From: Syntrophobacter sp. SbD2
Lineage (GTDB): Bacteria > Desulfobacterota > Syntrophobacteria > Syntrophobacterales > Syntrophobacteraceae
Length of the DNA: 8,555 nucleotides
Direction of reading: 5' to 3'
Assembly (NCBI GenBank): GCA_900290385.1
Contig: OMSV01000001.1
Span: forward strand, 1-8,555
The first letter of the stretch is position 1. Every line of letters begins with the position of its first letter. Positions 1 through 6,592 of the stretch are shown here, piece after piece. Position numbers and translations under genes: made by a program. Under the pieces are notes generated by a model. It did no database searches and was not told the DNA's origin. It was given only the letters and a program-made list of their open reading frames with translations.

Positions 1-1
1 G

Positions 2-775
2 CGGCGGCTCTATGAAAAATTCACAAGCCCGTTTCAAGGGTTCGACCCGACCGTCAAAAGGCATAAGCTCCCGGGCGGCGCCCTCAGCCTTGCCCTGGAA
101 CAGGCCGAGAAGGCGGGGCTGATCGAACGCTTACACGAGATTTTCAGTGAACTCATCGAAGTGCGCAAGGAACTCGGAAACATCTGGGTAGTGACTCCCG
201 GCAGCCAGATCCTGTGGTCAACCGCTCTTAGCAACGTACTCAACGACCGCTACGAAAAGCCCTCAGACGACCTCAAAAGGCTGCTCCTGAGACGCTACGG
301 CCCGTTTCCTTTCTACGATCCACACGAGTGGATTTTCCAAAAGGTGCTCCAGAGCGGAAGAACGGATGGAAAAAGATGGGATGAAATCCTCGCAGATGAG
401 GCCGGACTGCAGGAACTTGCGGACGAGGACCTCAAGGCCAGGCTTCTTCAACTCGAAGCGCAGATTAAGCGGCCCGCCACAGACGAGGAGCTTTGTATGT
501 ACTTGCAATTTCCGAGGGACGCCCTCGATTTCATCAAGTTCGAAGAGCGCTTCGGGCAGACTTGGCTACTTCCGCCGGATGTATGGTTCCGCAAGGGCGG
601 GTTTCCCGACGGCGCCCGAATCTCGTTTGCCGATGAAACCGGCAAGACGCACAATATTGACCTGATATCGACACAGCGAAGCGCAGACAGCGTCCAAACC
701 TCTTTTCTGGTGGACTACCACTTTCAGACTTATACGACGCAGCTTTCAAAAAACAGGGCCGGGCAGAACCCATAA
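2..775 (+). CDS. Biotin-dependent carboxyltransferase subunit, C-terminal part (pyruvate carboxylase subunit B / oxaloacetate decarboxylase alpha type), 5' truncated by window edge
   Basis: The frame is open from base 2 to the TAA at 773-775 (257 residues), and the true start lies left of the window. The fragment matches the conserved C-terminal region of PYC/OADA carboxyltransferases, which transfer CO2 between carboxybiotin and a keto acid, usually pyruvate/oxaloacetate, in the cytoplasm. Recognisable pieces are HKLPGG (fragment residues 21-26, the family's H-x-[IL]-P-G-G), VTPGSQ (64-69), YGPFPFYDP (99-107), and an ATDEEL..YLQFP...FIKFEERFG stretch before the C-terminal beta-rich part. The protein ends without a biotinyl domain: there is no A-M-K-M motif. 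The biotin carrier must therefore be a separate protein, presumably encoded upstream with the biotin carboxylase. The catalytic TIM barrel is outside the window, so the acyl substrate cannot be fixed. Pyruvate is most likely, but another short acyl substrate is possible. Confidence 0.85.
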   Translation, partial: RRLYEKFTSPFQGFDPTVKRHKLPGGALSLALEQAEKAGLIERLHEIFSELIEVRKELGNIWVVTPGSQILWSTALSNVLNDRYEKPSDDLKRLLLRRYGPFPFYDPHEWIFQKVLQSGRTDGKRWDEILADEAGLQELADEDLKARLLQLEAQIKRPATDEELCMYLQFPRDALDFIKFEERFGQTWLLPPDVWFRKGGFPDGARISFADETGKTHNIDLISTQRSADSVQTSFLVDYHFQTYTTQLSKNRAGQNP

Positions 776-1094
776 ACGGACATCGCAAAACCTCCTGCGG
801 ACCAGATCCATAAGCGCTCAAATAAGCAACTGGACGTATGCATGATTGCAACTTTTTAAAGTGTTTCAGAACTACCGTGTTTCGCCCTTAAAGCTCAGGG
901 CTTAAAAATTAGCCTCTTGGGTCAATCCTGTTAATCCTGTCAAGCCTGTTAATCCTGTCAAAGCTTTTCTCGCTACCTGCACCACCGGCTGCTGCTTAAG
1001 TTTTCTCTTTACTTGCACGGTAGTTGAAAGTATCTCCAGACCTGAAAGTATTTCCAGAGCTGAAAGTATTTCCAGATATGAAAGTATTTCCGGA
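776..1094. other. Intergenic region with two short tandem repeats and a weak hairpin
   Basis: I see no credible gene in this 319-base gap. It holds a weak stem (GCCCT at 884-888 with AGGGC at 897-901, 8-nt loop, followed by TTAAAAATT). This could act as a poor terminator for the carboxyltransferase gene, but it lacks a proper T tract. A 9-bp tandem repeat lies at 921-965 and an 18-bp tandem repeat at 1025-1096; the second overlaps the xerD start codon. Minus-strand open frames across this region encode only low-complexity Leu-Thr-Gly and Leu-Glu-Ile-Leu-Ser strings that mirror the repeats, so I treat them as spurious. No convincing sigma-70 promoter was found. Confidence 0.7.
921..965. repeat. 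9-bp tandem repeat, five units (GTTAATCCT type)
   Basis: Five consecutive 9-bp units start at 921, 930, 939, 948 and 957: GTCAATCCT, GTTAATCCT, GTCAAGCCT, GTTAATCCT, GTCAAAGCT. The alternation of GTC/GTT gives an apparent 18-bp higher-order period. From memory, strings of the type 'cctgttaatcctgtcaa' recur between genes in many unrelated bacterial genomes and are often mis-called as short Leu-Thr-Gly proteins. Function is unknown. Confidence 0.85.
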
Positions 1095-1096
1095 AT
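1025..1096. repeat. 18-bp tandem repeat, four units, overlapping the xerD start codon
   Basis: Four head-to-tail 18-bp units start at 1025, 1043, 1061 and 1079. The consensus is TGAAAGTATTTCCAGANN; unit 1 has ATCTCC for ATTTCC and unit 4 has CCGGAAT at its end. The last two bases of unit 4 (1095-1096) are the A and T of the xerD ATG. Because 18 is a multiple of three, the frame continuous with xerD reads Glu-Ser-Ile-Ser-Arg-x repeatedly. That frame has no usable start codon back to a TAA at 903-905. Confidence 0.9.
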
Positions 1097-1979
1097 GGAT
1101 AGCCAAATAGATCTTTTTATGAACAACCTGGCGGTCGAACGCGGACTGAGCGTAAACACCATTGCCGCGTATTCCAGCGACCTGACGCATTTCCAAAATT
1201 ATTTAAGAGAATCGGGCATTTCCCTTTGGCGAGAAGTTTCCCGCGCCACCATAAGCGGCTATATTCAGCAGTTGGGGCCCTTATTTGCGCCGCGTTCGCG
1301 CGCTCGAAGACTGGCCGCCTTACGGACATTTTTCAGGTTCTTGGAGAAAGGGGGCCTGATCGAGGGCAATCCTGCCTTATTGGTTGATTTCCCGAAACTA
1401 GGTCCGCAGTTGCCCAAGGCGCTTACTGCCGCCCAAATCCAGGCTTTACTGACACAGCCGGATTCGGCCACACTGCTTGGGCAGAGGGACAGGGCCATGT
1501 TCGAACTGCTCTACGCCTGCGGCCTCAGGGTGAGCGAGCTGGCCGATTTGCAGCTGGGGCAGGTCGTCCTTCAGCCGGGATATCTGACTGTGCGGGGAAA
1601 GGGCGAAAAAGAGCGCCTTGTGCCCATGGGCGAGCTTGCCGCCGATTGCCTCAAGACCTATCTGGAGGATGGGCGTCTTAGATTATTGAAGAAAGGTTTT
1701 ATCCCCCAGGTTTTTATAAACACCAGGGGCGAGAGCATATCGAGGCAGGGCATCTGGAAGATCATTAAGACCAGGGCTCGAAAAGCGGGCATTACCATAA
1801 ACATCAGCCCGCATATGCTCAGGCATTCGTTTGCGACGCACCTTCTGGAAAACGGGGCCGATCTGCGCTCGCTCCAGGTAATGCTCGGTCATGCGGATAT
1901 CGCGACGACTCAGATATACACTCACGTCGCCAGAGAGCGGCTAAAAGAAATACACAGGAAATACCACCCCCGGCCCTGA
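1095..1979 (+). CDS. xerD: Site-specific tyrosine recombinase XerD
   Basis: The product (294 residues, normal for XerC/XerD) catalyses strand exchange at dif sites to resolve chromosome dimers, normally with a XerC partner and FtsK. Residues about 1-90 form the SAM-like core-binding domain (IDLFMNNLAVERGLSVNTIAAY). Residues about 108-290 form the catalytic domain. All six catalytic positions are visible: R145 (CGLRVSEL), K169 (GKGEKERLVP), H240 and R243 (HMLRH), H266 (LGHADIATTQ) and nucleophile Y275 (IYTH). The end ERLKEIHRKYHPRP is typical of XerD rather than XerC. The ATG at 1095 is the first start in an otherwise open frame and fits the family N-terminus. It has almost no Shine-Dalgarno sequence and sits inside the last unit of an 18-bp repeat, which is unusual. 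M9 (1119) is a possible internal start but would cut the first helix. Confidence 0.93.
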   Translation: MDSQIDLFMNNLAVERGLSVNTIAAYSSDLTHFQNYLRESGISLWREVSRATISGYIQQLGPLFAPRSRARRLAALRTFFRFLEKGGLIEGNPALLVDFPKLGPQLPKALTAAQIQALLTQPDSATLLGQRDRAMFELLYACGLRVSELADLQLGQVVLQPGYLTVRGKGEKERLVPMGELAADCLKTYLEDGRLRLLKKGFIPQVFINTRGESISRQGIWKIIKTRARKAGITINISPHMLRHSFATHLLENGADLRSLQVMLGHADIATTQIYTHVARERLKEIHRKYHPRP

Positions 1980-1991
1980 GAGGCGTCCCGC

Positions 1992-2015
1992 CTATCGGCC
2001 GGCCGCGAGCGATAG
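1992..2015 (+). terminator. Possible hairpin between xerD and the fusion gene
   Basis: CTATCG (1992-1997) can pair with CGATAG (2010-2015) across a 12-nt GC-rich loop containing the palindrome CGGCCGGCCG (1996-2005). TTGTTAC follows. The tail is too poor in T for a good intrinsic terminator, so termination after xerD is only a possibility. Confidence 0.25.
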
Positions 2016-2050
2016 TTGTTACTCATACATTTGAGACGGAACTACTCCGG

Positions 2051-4723
2051 ATGGAAGTCATCACTACCCACATAAATGCTGACTTCGACGCAATGGGATC
2101 GATAATTGCGGCCAGAAAGCTCTATCCGGGCGCCCTGCTGGTCTTTCCCGGTTCGCAGGAACGCACGCTGCGCCAGTATTTTATAAAATCGACCGTCTAC
2201 ATTTACGGTTTCAAAAGGCTTCGCGACATCGACCTGGAAAAGGTTACACGGCTCATCCTGGTCGACACGAGGCAGTCTTCCCGAATTGGCAAATTTGTCG
2301 ATATCTTGAACAAACCGGGCCTTGAGGTGCATGTCTACGATCATCATCCGGACGCTGAGGATGATGTCAGGGCAGATGTGTCGATTGTGAAGAACTTTGG
2401 TTCCACGGTGACTCTTTTCTCCCAGTTGTTTATGGAGCGCGGCATGGAGGTTACGGCCGAGGAGGCCACCGTCATGAGCCTGGGTCTGTTCGAGGACACC
2501 GGATCGTTCACATTCAACAACACGACGCCGCAAGACTTTGAAGCCGCTGCTTTTCTGCTCAGGTGCGGGGCCGATTTGAACGTGGTCTCGGACATCGTTA
2601 CTCAGGAACTTACGGCCGAACAGATCAACCTGCTCAATGAACTGATTCTTTCCGCAAAGAATTATAATTTCCACGGCGTGGAGGTGTGTCTCACCACGAT
2701 TTCCGTCGACAGATACGTCGGCGATTTTGCCGTGCTGGTTCACAAGCTGCGCGACATCGAGAACCTGGACGTGGTATTCGCCCTGGCCCGCATGGATGAC
2801 CGTGTTTACCTCGTTGCCAGAAGCCGTATCCCGGAAGTGAACGTTGGCGCGATCGCTTCGCTGTTCGCAGGCGGGGGACACGCGACCGCTGCTTCCGCCA
2901 GCATTAAGGACCTCACCCTGGTTCAGACTGAAGCAAAGCTGCTCGAGATACTTCGGGACCACATTCATCCCTATCCCACGGCCGAAACCCTCATGACGAG
3001 CCCGGCGGTCAATACGGAACCCGGCGTGGAAATCGGCGAAGCTGAACTTACGATGGTGCGCTACAACATTAACGCCATGCCTGTACTCGACCATGGGGTG
3101 CTCACCGGGCTGATCACGCGTCAGGTGCTTGAAAAAGCGCTTTTCCACGGCCTCACCCTACAGACTGTGGCGGAGTTCATGAATACGGATGTCGCTTCCG
3201 TGGGGCCGAACGCCACCCTTCTTGAAATACAGACGCATCTGGTTGAACGGCATCAGCGCATTCTGCCTGTAGTCGAAAAAGGCAAAGTCCTGGGGGTGAT
3301 CACTCGCCGCGACCTGCTCGATTTCATGCTGGACGAACATATCGTCGACGGGAGGCTCTACGATGAGAGTTCTCTCACACACTGGCCGAAGCGAAAAAAT
3401 ATCCAGTCGGTCCTCTCGGAACAGCTTCCCAAAAACATCATTGCAATGCTCAGGGAGTTCGGCGTGCTGGCCGAAAGCCTGGGGTTCCGGGCATATGCGG
3501 TGGGCGGCTTCGTGCGCGACCTGCTCCTGCACCACACTAATTTCGACATAGACATCGTTTTGGAGGGGGATGCCATTGAATTTGCCAGGGCTTTTGCCGA
3601 GCGGAAAGCGATAAAAGCCAAGCTGCACAAAAAATTCAACACCGCCATGCTCGTTTTTCCTGACGGACAGACCGTGGATATAGCTTCGGCAAGATTCGAG
3701 TATTATCAGCACCCGGCCGCGCTGCCGATTGTCGAGTTCAGCTCTCTCAAGATGGACCTCTACCGGAGGGATTTTACGATAAACACTCTGGCCCTTGCGC
3801 TTAACCCGGAGGAGTTCGGCCAACTGATCGATTTTTTCAGCGGGCAGCGGGATATCAAAGAGAAAGTTATCAGGGTCCTGCACAACCTGAGTCTTATCGA
3901 AGACCCCACACGCATTCTGCGGGCCGTTCGTTTTGAACAGCGGTTCGGCTTCAAGATTGGTAAACAGACCGCGTCACTGATTCGAAACGCCGTGCATATG
4001 GACCTGATTCAAAAGCTGGGAGGCCATCGTTTTTTTCACGAGATCAAGCTCATTCTCGAAGAGGATGACCCCGTCGCAGCACTTCGCAGAATGGGTGAAT
4101 TCGGCGTGATGCCTGCTTTGTCCGGCGCAATCAACTTCGATAAGAAAATGGAGGCGCTTTTCGGCAGGCTCAGGGAGGTCATTTCCTGGTACCGGCTGAG
4201 CTTTCTGGACGAACCCCTGGAGCGTTGGTGGGTCTATCTCCTGGGGCTTTTCTCAAATCTTGCCATGCAGGATGTGGAAGCCGCGTGCGACAGGCTTCTC
4301 TTAACGGCAAACCAGCGTGATCGGCTGCCCTGGACCCTTGAAAACATCGGCAGGCTCCTTAAATCCTTTTCCCCGGATGTGTCCAGTAAAAAGCCCAGTG
4401 AAGTTTACCGAGCCCTTTTACCGTTCAGGCCCGAGGAACTGCTTTTCCTGATGGGCAAAGCCGATAAGGAACCTATGCGCAAGGCGGTCAGCCAATATTT
4501 TCAGCGGTACAGAAACACTCAAACCGAGCTTAAGGGAAAAGATCTGAAGGCGATGGGAATTCCCCCCGGCCCAATCTACCGCCAGTTGCTCGACGAGCTT
4601 CTGGATGCCAGGATCAATAGGCAAGTCAGCAATCGTTCGGAGGAGTTGCGTTTCCTCGTGTCAATGCGGCCGGAATTTTTCGACGAAAAGGCCGGATCGG
4701 CTGATTGGGAGAACTTTTGCTGA
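2051..4723 (+). CDS. DHH phosphoesterase - CBS pair - tRNA nucleotidyltransferase/poly(A) polymerase fusion
   Basis: This 890-residue multidomain protein likely adds nucleotides to tRNA 3' ends (CCA- or A-adding) and may also degrade short RNAs or nucleotides. Domain 1 (about 1-300) is a DHH/DHHA1 phosphoesterase with HINADFDAM (7-15), D72 in LVDTRQS, DHH (97-99), FEDTG (147-151) and GGGH (274-277), so its active site looks intact. Two CBS domains follow (about 310-365 and 373-428), which usually sense adenine nucleotides. The C-terminal half is a class II nucleotidyltransferase: GGFVRD (485-490), catalytic carboxylates D499 and D501 in FDIDIV, RRDFTINTLA (572-581) and the base-selecting EDPTR (617-621). 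It ends with the ELKGKDLKAMGIPPGP tail element (826-841). The architecture is known: Aquifex and deltaproteobacterial poly(A) polymerase-like proteins share it, and the Aquifex version is an A-adding enzyme working with a separate CC-adding one. Whether this protein makes CCA, A or poly(A) cannot be read from sequence. The Shine-Dalgarno sequence is weak (GGA at 2038-2040). Confidence 0.93.
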   Translation: MEVITTHINADFDAMGSIIAARKLYPGALLVFPGSQERTLRQYFIKSTVYIYGFKRLRDIDLEKVTRLILVDTRQSSRIGKFVDILNKPGLEVHVYDHHPDAEDDVRADVSIVKNFGSTVTLFSQLFMERGMEVTAEEATVMSLGLFEDTGSFTFNNTTPQDFEAAAFLLRCGADLNVVSDIVTQELTAEQINLLNELILSAKNYNFHGVEVCLTTISVDRYVGDFAVLVHKLRDIENLDVVFALARMDDRVYLVARSRIPEVNVGAIASLFAGGGHATAASASIKDLTLVQTEAKLLEILRDHIHPYPTAETLMTSPAVNTEPGVEIGEAELTMVRYNINAMPVLDHGVLTGLITRQVLEKALFHGLTLQTVAEFMNTDVASVGPNATLLEIQTHLVERHQRILPVVEKGKVLGVITRRDLLDFMLDEHIVDGRLYDESSLTHWPKRKNIQSVLSEQLPKNIIAMLREFGVLAESLGFRAYAVGGFVRDLLLHHTNFDIDIVLEGDAIEFARAFAERKAIKAKLHKKFNTAMLVFPDGQTVDIASARFEYYQHPAALPIVEFSSLKMDLYRRDFTINTLALALNPEEFGQLIDFFSGQRDIKEKVIRVLHNLSLIEDPTRILRAVRFEQRFGFKIGKQTASLIRNAVHMDLIQKLGGHRFFHEIKLILEEDDPVAALRRMGEFGVMPALSGAINFDKKMEALFGRLREVISWYRLSFLDEPLERWWVYLLGLFSNLAMQDVEAACDRLLLTANQRDRLPWTLENIGRLLKSFSPDVSSKKPSEVYRALLPFRPEELLFLMGKADKEPMRKAVSQYFQRYRNTQTELKGKDLKAMGIPPGPIYRQLLDELLDARINRQVSNRSEELRFLVSMRPEFFDEKAGSADWENFC

Positions 4724-4739
4724 ACCCGGGCGGGGTTTT
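4723..4739 (+). terminator. Weak candidate intrinsic terminator after the fusion gene
   Basis: AACCC (4723-4727) can pair with GGGTT (4733-4737) across a 5-nt loop, ending in TTTT (4736-4739). It begins at the last base of the stop codon. The stem is short and the T tract brief, so it could attenuate rather than stop transcription into the M50 gene. Confidence 0.35.
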
Positions 4740-4768
4740 CATCAACCGGACCCGCACAGGATTTTTAA

Positions 4769-4790
4769 TTGGGCTGGATGAATAGCCCAA
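4769..4790. other. Perfect 7-bp inverted repeat in the gap before the M50 peptidase gene
   Basis: TTGGGCT (4769-4775) and AGCCCAA (4784-4790) are perfect inverted repeats with an 8-nt loop (GGATGAAT). Neither strand has a T tract after it, so it does not look like a rho-independent terminator. It could be an RNA stem in the 122-base leader of the M50 gene or a protein-binding dyad. No partner regulator is visible. Confidence 0.4.
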
Positions 4791-4845
4791 ATACTGATAT
4801 ATCCGCGCTCTGAGCGCCAACCAAAAGAGGGGGTCCGGGGCTTCT

Positions 4846-5490
4846 ATGCACGACATTCCGAAAATCGTCCTTTCCATAGTACCGCTGCTGTTTGCCATTA
4901 TTCTCCACGAAGTTTCTCATGGCTGGGTCGCTGAGAAACTGGGGGACCCAACCGCCAGGTTAATGGGGCGAATCACCCTTAATCCCATTTCGCATATCGA
5001 CCCCATAGGCACGATTATTCTTCCGGGCATTCTCCTGCTCACAGGTTCGCACTTTATTTTCGGCTGGGCCAAACCAGTGCCCGTCAATTTTGCAAATTTG
5101 CGGGGCGGCCGCAGGGACATGGCGCTGGTTGCACTCTCCGGTCCCCTTAGCAATTGTCTGCTTGCGGTTCTGAGTTCAATTGTTTTTCATCTGACATTTG
5201 GCGGCGCTACCGGTTCTGCGGGCTTATCCGACGGGATAATCACGCCGATTCACATCATGGCGAATTACTCAGTCCTGTTCAATCTGGTGCTGATGGTAAT
5301 AAATCTTCTTCCGATTCTTCCGCTCGATGGCGGCAGGATCGTTGCGGGACTGGCCCCCGTGAACATCGCGATGTCGATGGAGCGGATGGAAAGATACGGA
5401 ATGCTCATTGTGCTGCTGCTGATCGCTTCGGGAATATGGAGTTATGTAGTGAGTCCGGTTATTTACATATTCTGGCGAATCTTGATGTAG
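4846..5490 (+). CDS. Site-2-protease-family membrane metallopeptidase (M50)
   Basis: This 214-residue integral membrane zinc protease belongs to the short M50B group, with no PDZ domain. The zinc ligands H21 and H25 with catalytic E22 (HEVSH) sit in the first hydrophobic segment (about 8-25). The third ligand is probably D161 in NLLPILPLDGGRIV (153-166), the family's N-x-x-P-x-x-P-L-D-G-G signature. Other hydrophobic stretches lie near 51-73, 93-117, 140-160 and 186-209, giving about five or six membrane segments. The family cleaves transmembrane segments of substrates, but no substrate can be inferred here. The start has a purine-rich leader (GAGGGGG at 4827-4833, GGGG at 4837-4840). trpS follows after a 73-base gap; from memory this M50-trpS adjacency is common in deltaproteobacteria. 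Confidence 0.9.
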   Translation: MHDIPKIVLSIVPLLFAIILHEVSHGWVAEKLGDPTARLMGRITLNPISHIDPIGTIILPGILLLTGSHFIFGWAKPVPVNFANLRGGRRDMALVALSGPLSNCLLAVLSSIVFHLTFGGATGSAGLSDGIITPIHIMANYSVLFNLVLMVINLLPILPLDGGRIVAGLAPVNIAMSMERMERYGMLIVLLLIASGIWSYVVSPVIYIFWRILM

Positions 5491-5545
5491 CCTTTTCCGG
5501 AATCAGGCGCCTCGCGGAGCGTGGACTAAGGGCTTGTCCGTAAAT

Positions 5546-5557
5546 AAGGAGATAAGG
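5546..5557 (+). promoter_or_regulatory. Ribosome-binding site that decides the trpS start
   Basis: AAGGAG (5546-5551) and a second AAGG (5554-5557) precede the ATG at 5564 by 12 and 6 bases. An in-frame TTG at 5534 would lie upstream of these sites, leaving the best Shine-Dalgarno inside the gene. The ATG is therefore preferred. Confidence 0.7.
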
Positions 5558-5563
5558 TACGTT

Positions 5564-6553
5564 ATGGCGGAACGGAAAAGAATACTAAGCGGCATGCGCC
5601 CAACCGGGCGCCTTCATCTGGGCAATCTTCACGGCGCCCTGGAAAACTGGGTTAAGCTTCAGAATCAGTACGATTGTTATTTTTTTGTTGCCGACTGGCA
5701 CGCTCTCACCACCGACTACGCCTCCCCGGAAGCAATCCGCGAGAACACTTGGGATATGTTCCTGGACTGGTTAAGCGCCGGGCTTGACCCAAAACTCTGC
5801 ACTATGTTCATCCAGTCAGACATAAAGGAGCATGCGGAACTCTACCTTCTGCTCGGGATGATAACACCCCTGCCCTGGCTCGAGCGCAACCCCACCTATA
5901 AGGAACAACAGCAGCAACTCGATCATAAAGACCTCGCTACCTATGGCTTTCTGGGCTATCCGGTGCTTCAGGCTGCCGACATTATCATATACCGCGCAAA
6001 CGGAGTTCCCGTCGGCAAAGACCAGCTTCCTCACATCGAGCTGACCAGGGAAATCGCTCGCAGGTTCAATTTCATGTACAAAAGCGACATATTCCCCATT
6101 CCCGACGGGCTGCTGACCGATTCCCCGGTGCTCCCGGGCCTCGACGGAAGGAAGATGAGCAAGAGCTACGGAAATTGCATTTTCATCACGGAGTCCGAAA
6201 AAGATATCACGGAAAAGATATCGAAAATGATGACCGATCCCCAGAGGGTCAGGCGCAATGACCCGGGAGATCCGGAGATTTCCCCTGTTTTCGCATATCA
6301 CAAGCTCTATTCTTCGCCTGCCGAAGTCGAGCAAGTTGCCGATGGATGCCGCACGGCCGGCATCGGCTGCGTTGAGTGCAAGAGGATTCTCATTCGCAAT
6401 GTCATCTCCAGGCTTGCGCCTGTACGCGAAAGGCGCCTTAAGCTGGAGGGCCAAATCGATACGGTAAAGGATAACATAGCCGACGGCGCCGCTAGGGCAA
6501 GGCGTGAGTCCATTATCACTATGGAACTGGTCCGCCGGGCCATAGGCATTTAA
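5564..6553 (+). CDS. trpS: Tryptophan-tRNA ligase (TrpRS)
   Basis: This class I aminoacyl-tRNA synthetase (329 residues) activates tryptophan with ATP and charges tRNA-Trp in the cytoplasm. The first signature is GRLHLGN (15-21, the HIGH equivalent) and the second is GRKMSKS (195-201). Between them are the conserved LGYPVLQAADI (130-140) and VGKDQLPHIELTREIARRFN (150-169) segments that shape the Trp/ATP pocket. The C-terminal GCRTAGIGCVECKRILIRNV region and LAPVRERR are typical of the bacterial family. I chose the ATG at 5564 because AAGGAG and AAGG lie just ahead of it and the protein then begins MAERKRILSGMRPTG, as family members do. The TTG at 5534 would add ten residues. The gene downstream begins 40 bases after the stop, inside a repeat array. 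Confidence 0.95.
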   Translation: MAERKRILSGMRPTGRLHLGNLHGALENWVKLQNQYDCYFFVADWHALTTDYASPEAIRENTWDMFLDWLSAGLDPKLCTMFIQSDIKEHAELYLLLGMITPLPWLERNPTYKEQQQQLDHKDLATYGFLGYPVLQAADIIIYRANGVPVGKDQLPHIELTREIARRFNFMYKSDIFPIPDGLLTDSPVLPGLDGRKMSKSYGNCIFITESEKDITEKISKMMTDPQRVRRNDPGDPEISPVFAYHKLYSSPAEVEQVADGCRTAGIGCVECKRILIRNVISRLAPVRERRLKLEGQIDTVKDNIADGAARARRESIITMELVRRAIGI

Positions 6554-6555
6554 AT

Positions 6556-6592
6556 AGGCTGAAGGCTGAAGGGGTTTAGGCTGAAGGAGTTA
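6556..6592. repeat. Left arm: about 2.5 units of a 15-bp repeat, inverted relative to the array at 6950-7024
   Basis: The array reads AGGCTGA (6556-6562, partial), AGGCTGAAGGGGTTT (6563-6577) and AGGCTGAAGGAGTTA (6578-6592). The middle unit is an exact reverse complement of AAACCCCTTCAGCCT, the unit repeated in the 3' end of the next gene; the last unit differs at two bases. One of those changes creates GAAGGAG (6583-6589), the Shine-Dalgarno sequence of the four-helix-bundle gene. Confidence 0.9.

Noticed and set aside
1024..1054. Sigma-70 promoter with TTGAAA at 1024-1029
   Set aside because: The -35 match is reasonable, but the 17-18-base downstream hexamers (AGTATT/GTATTT) are poor -10 boxes and the spacing merely reflects the 18-bp repeat.
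921..1096. CRISPR array
   Set aside because: The repeats are directly abutting 9- and 18-bp units with no spacers, and there are no cas genes.
902..1162. Minus-strand frames rich in Leu-Thr-Gly and Leu-Glu-Ile-Leu-Ser
   Set aside because: They only mirror the 9-bp and 18-bp tandem repeats, overlap the xerD start, and show no known domain.
2042..3148. Long minus-strand open frame (368 codons) opposite the fusion gene
   Set aside because: The + strand here encodes unmistakable DHH and CBS motifs; the antisense frame has no recognisable motif and is a shadow of codon bias.
3158..3883. Minus-strand open frame (241 codons) opposite the nucleotidyltransferase domain
   Set aside because: It lies entirely antisense to conserved nucleotidyltransferase motifs and has no supporting features.
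5154..5543. Plus-strand frame overlapping the 3' half of the M50 gene
   Set aside because: It is out of frame with the conserved NLLPILPLDGG motif, low-quality in composition, and has no independent ribosome site.
5534..5563. TTG start of trpS giving a ten-residue longer protein
   Set aside because: The AAGGAG and AAGG sites lie downstream of this TTG and directly serve the ATG at 5564, which also fits the family N-terminus.
5816..6454. Minus-strand open frame (212 codons) opposite trpS
   Set aside because: It is antisense to the KMSKS and other TrpRS motifs, with no domain of its own.
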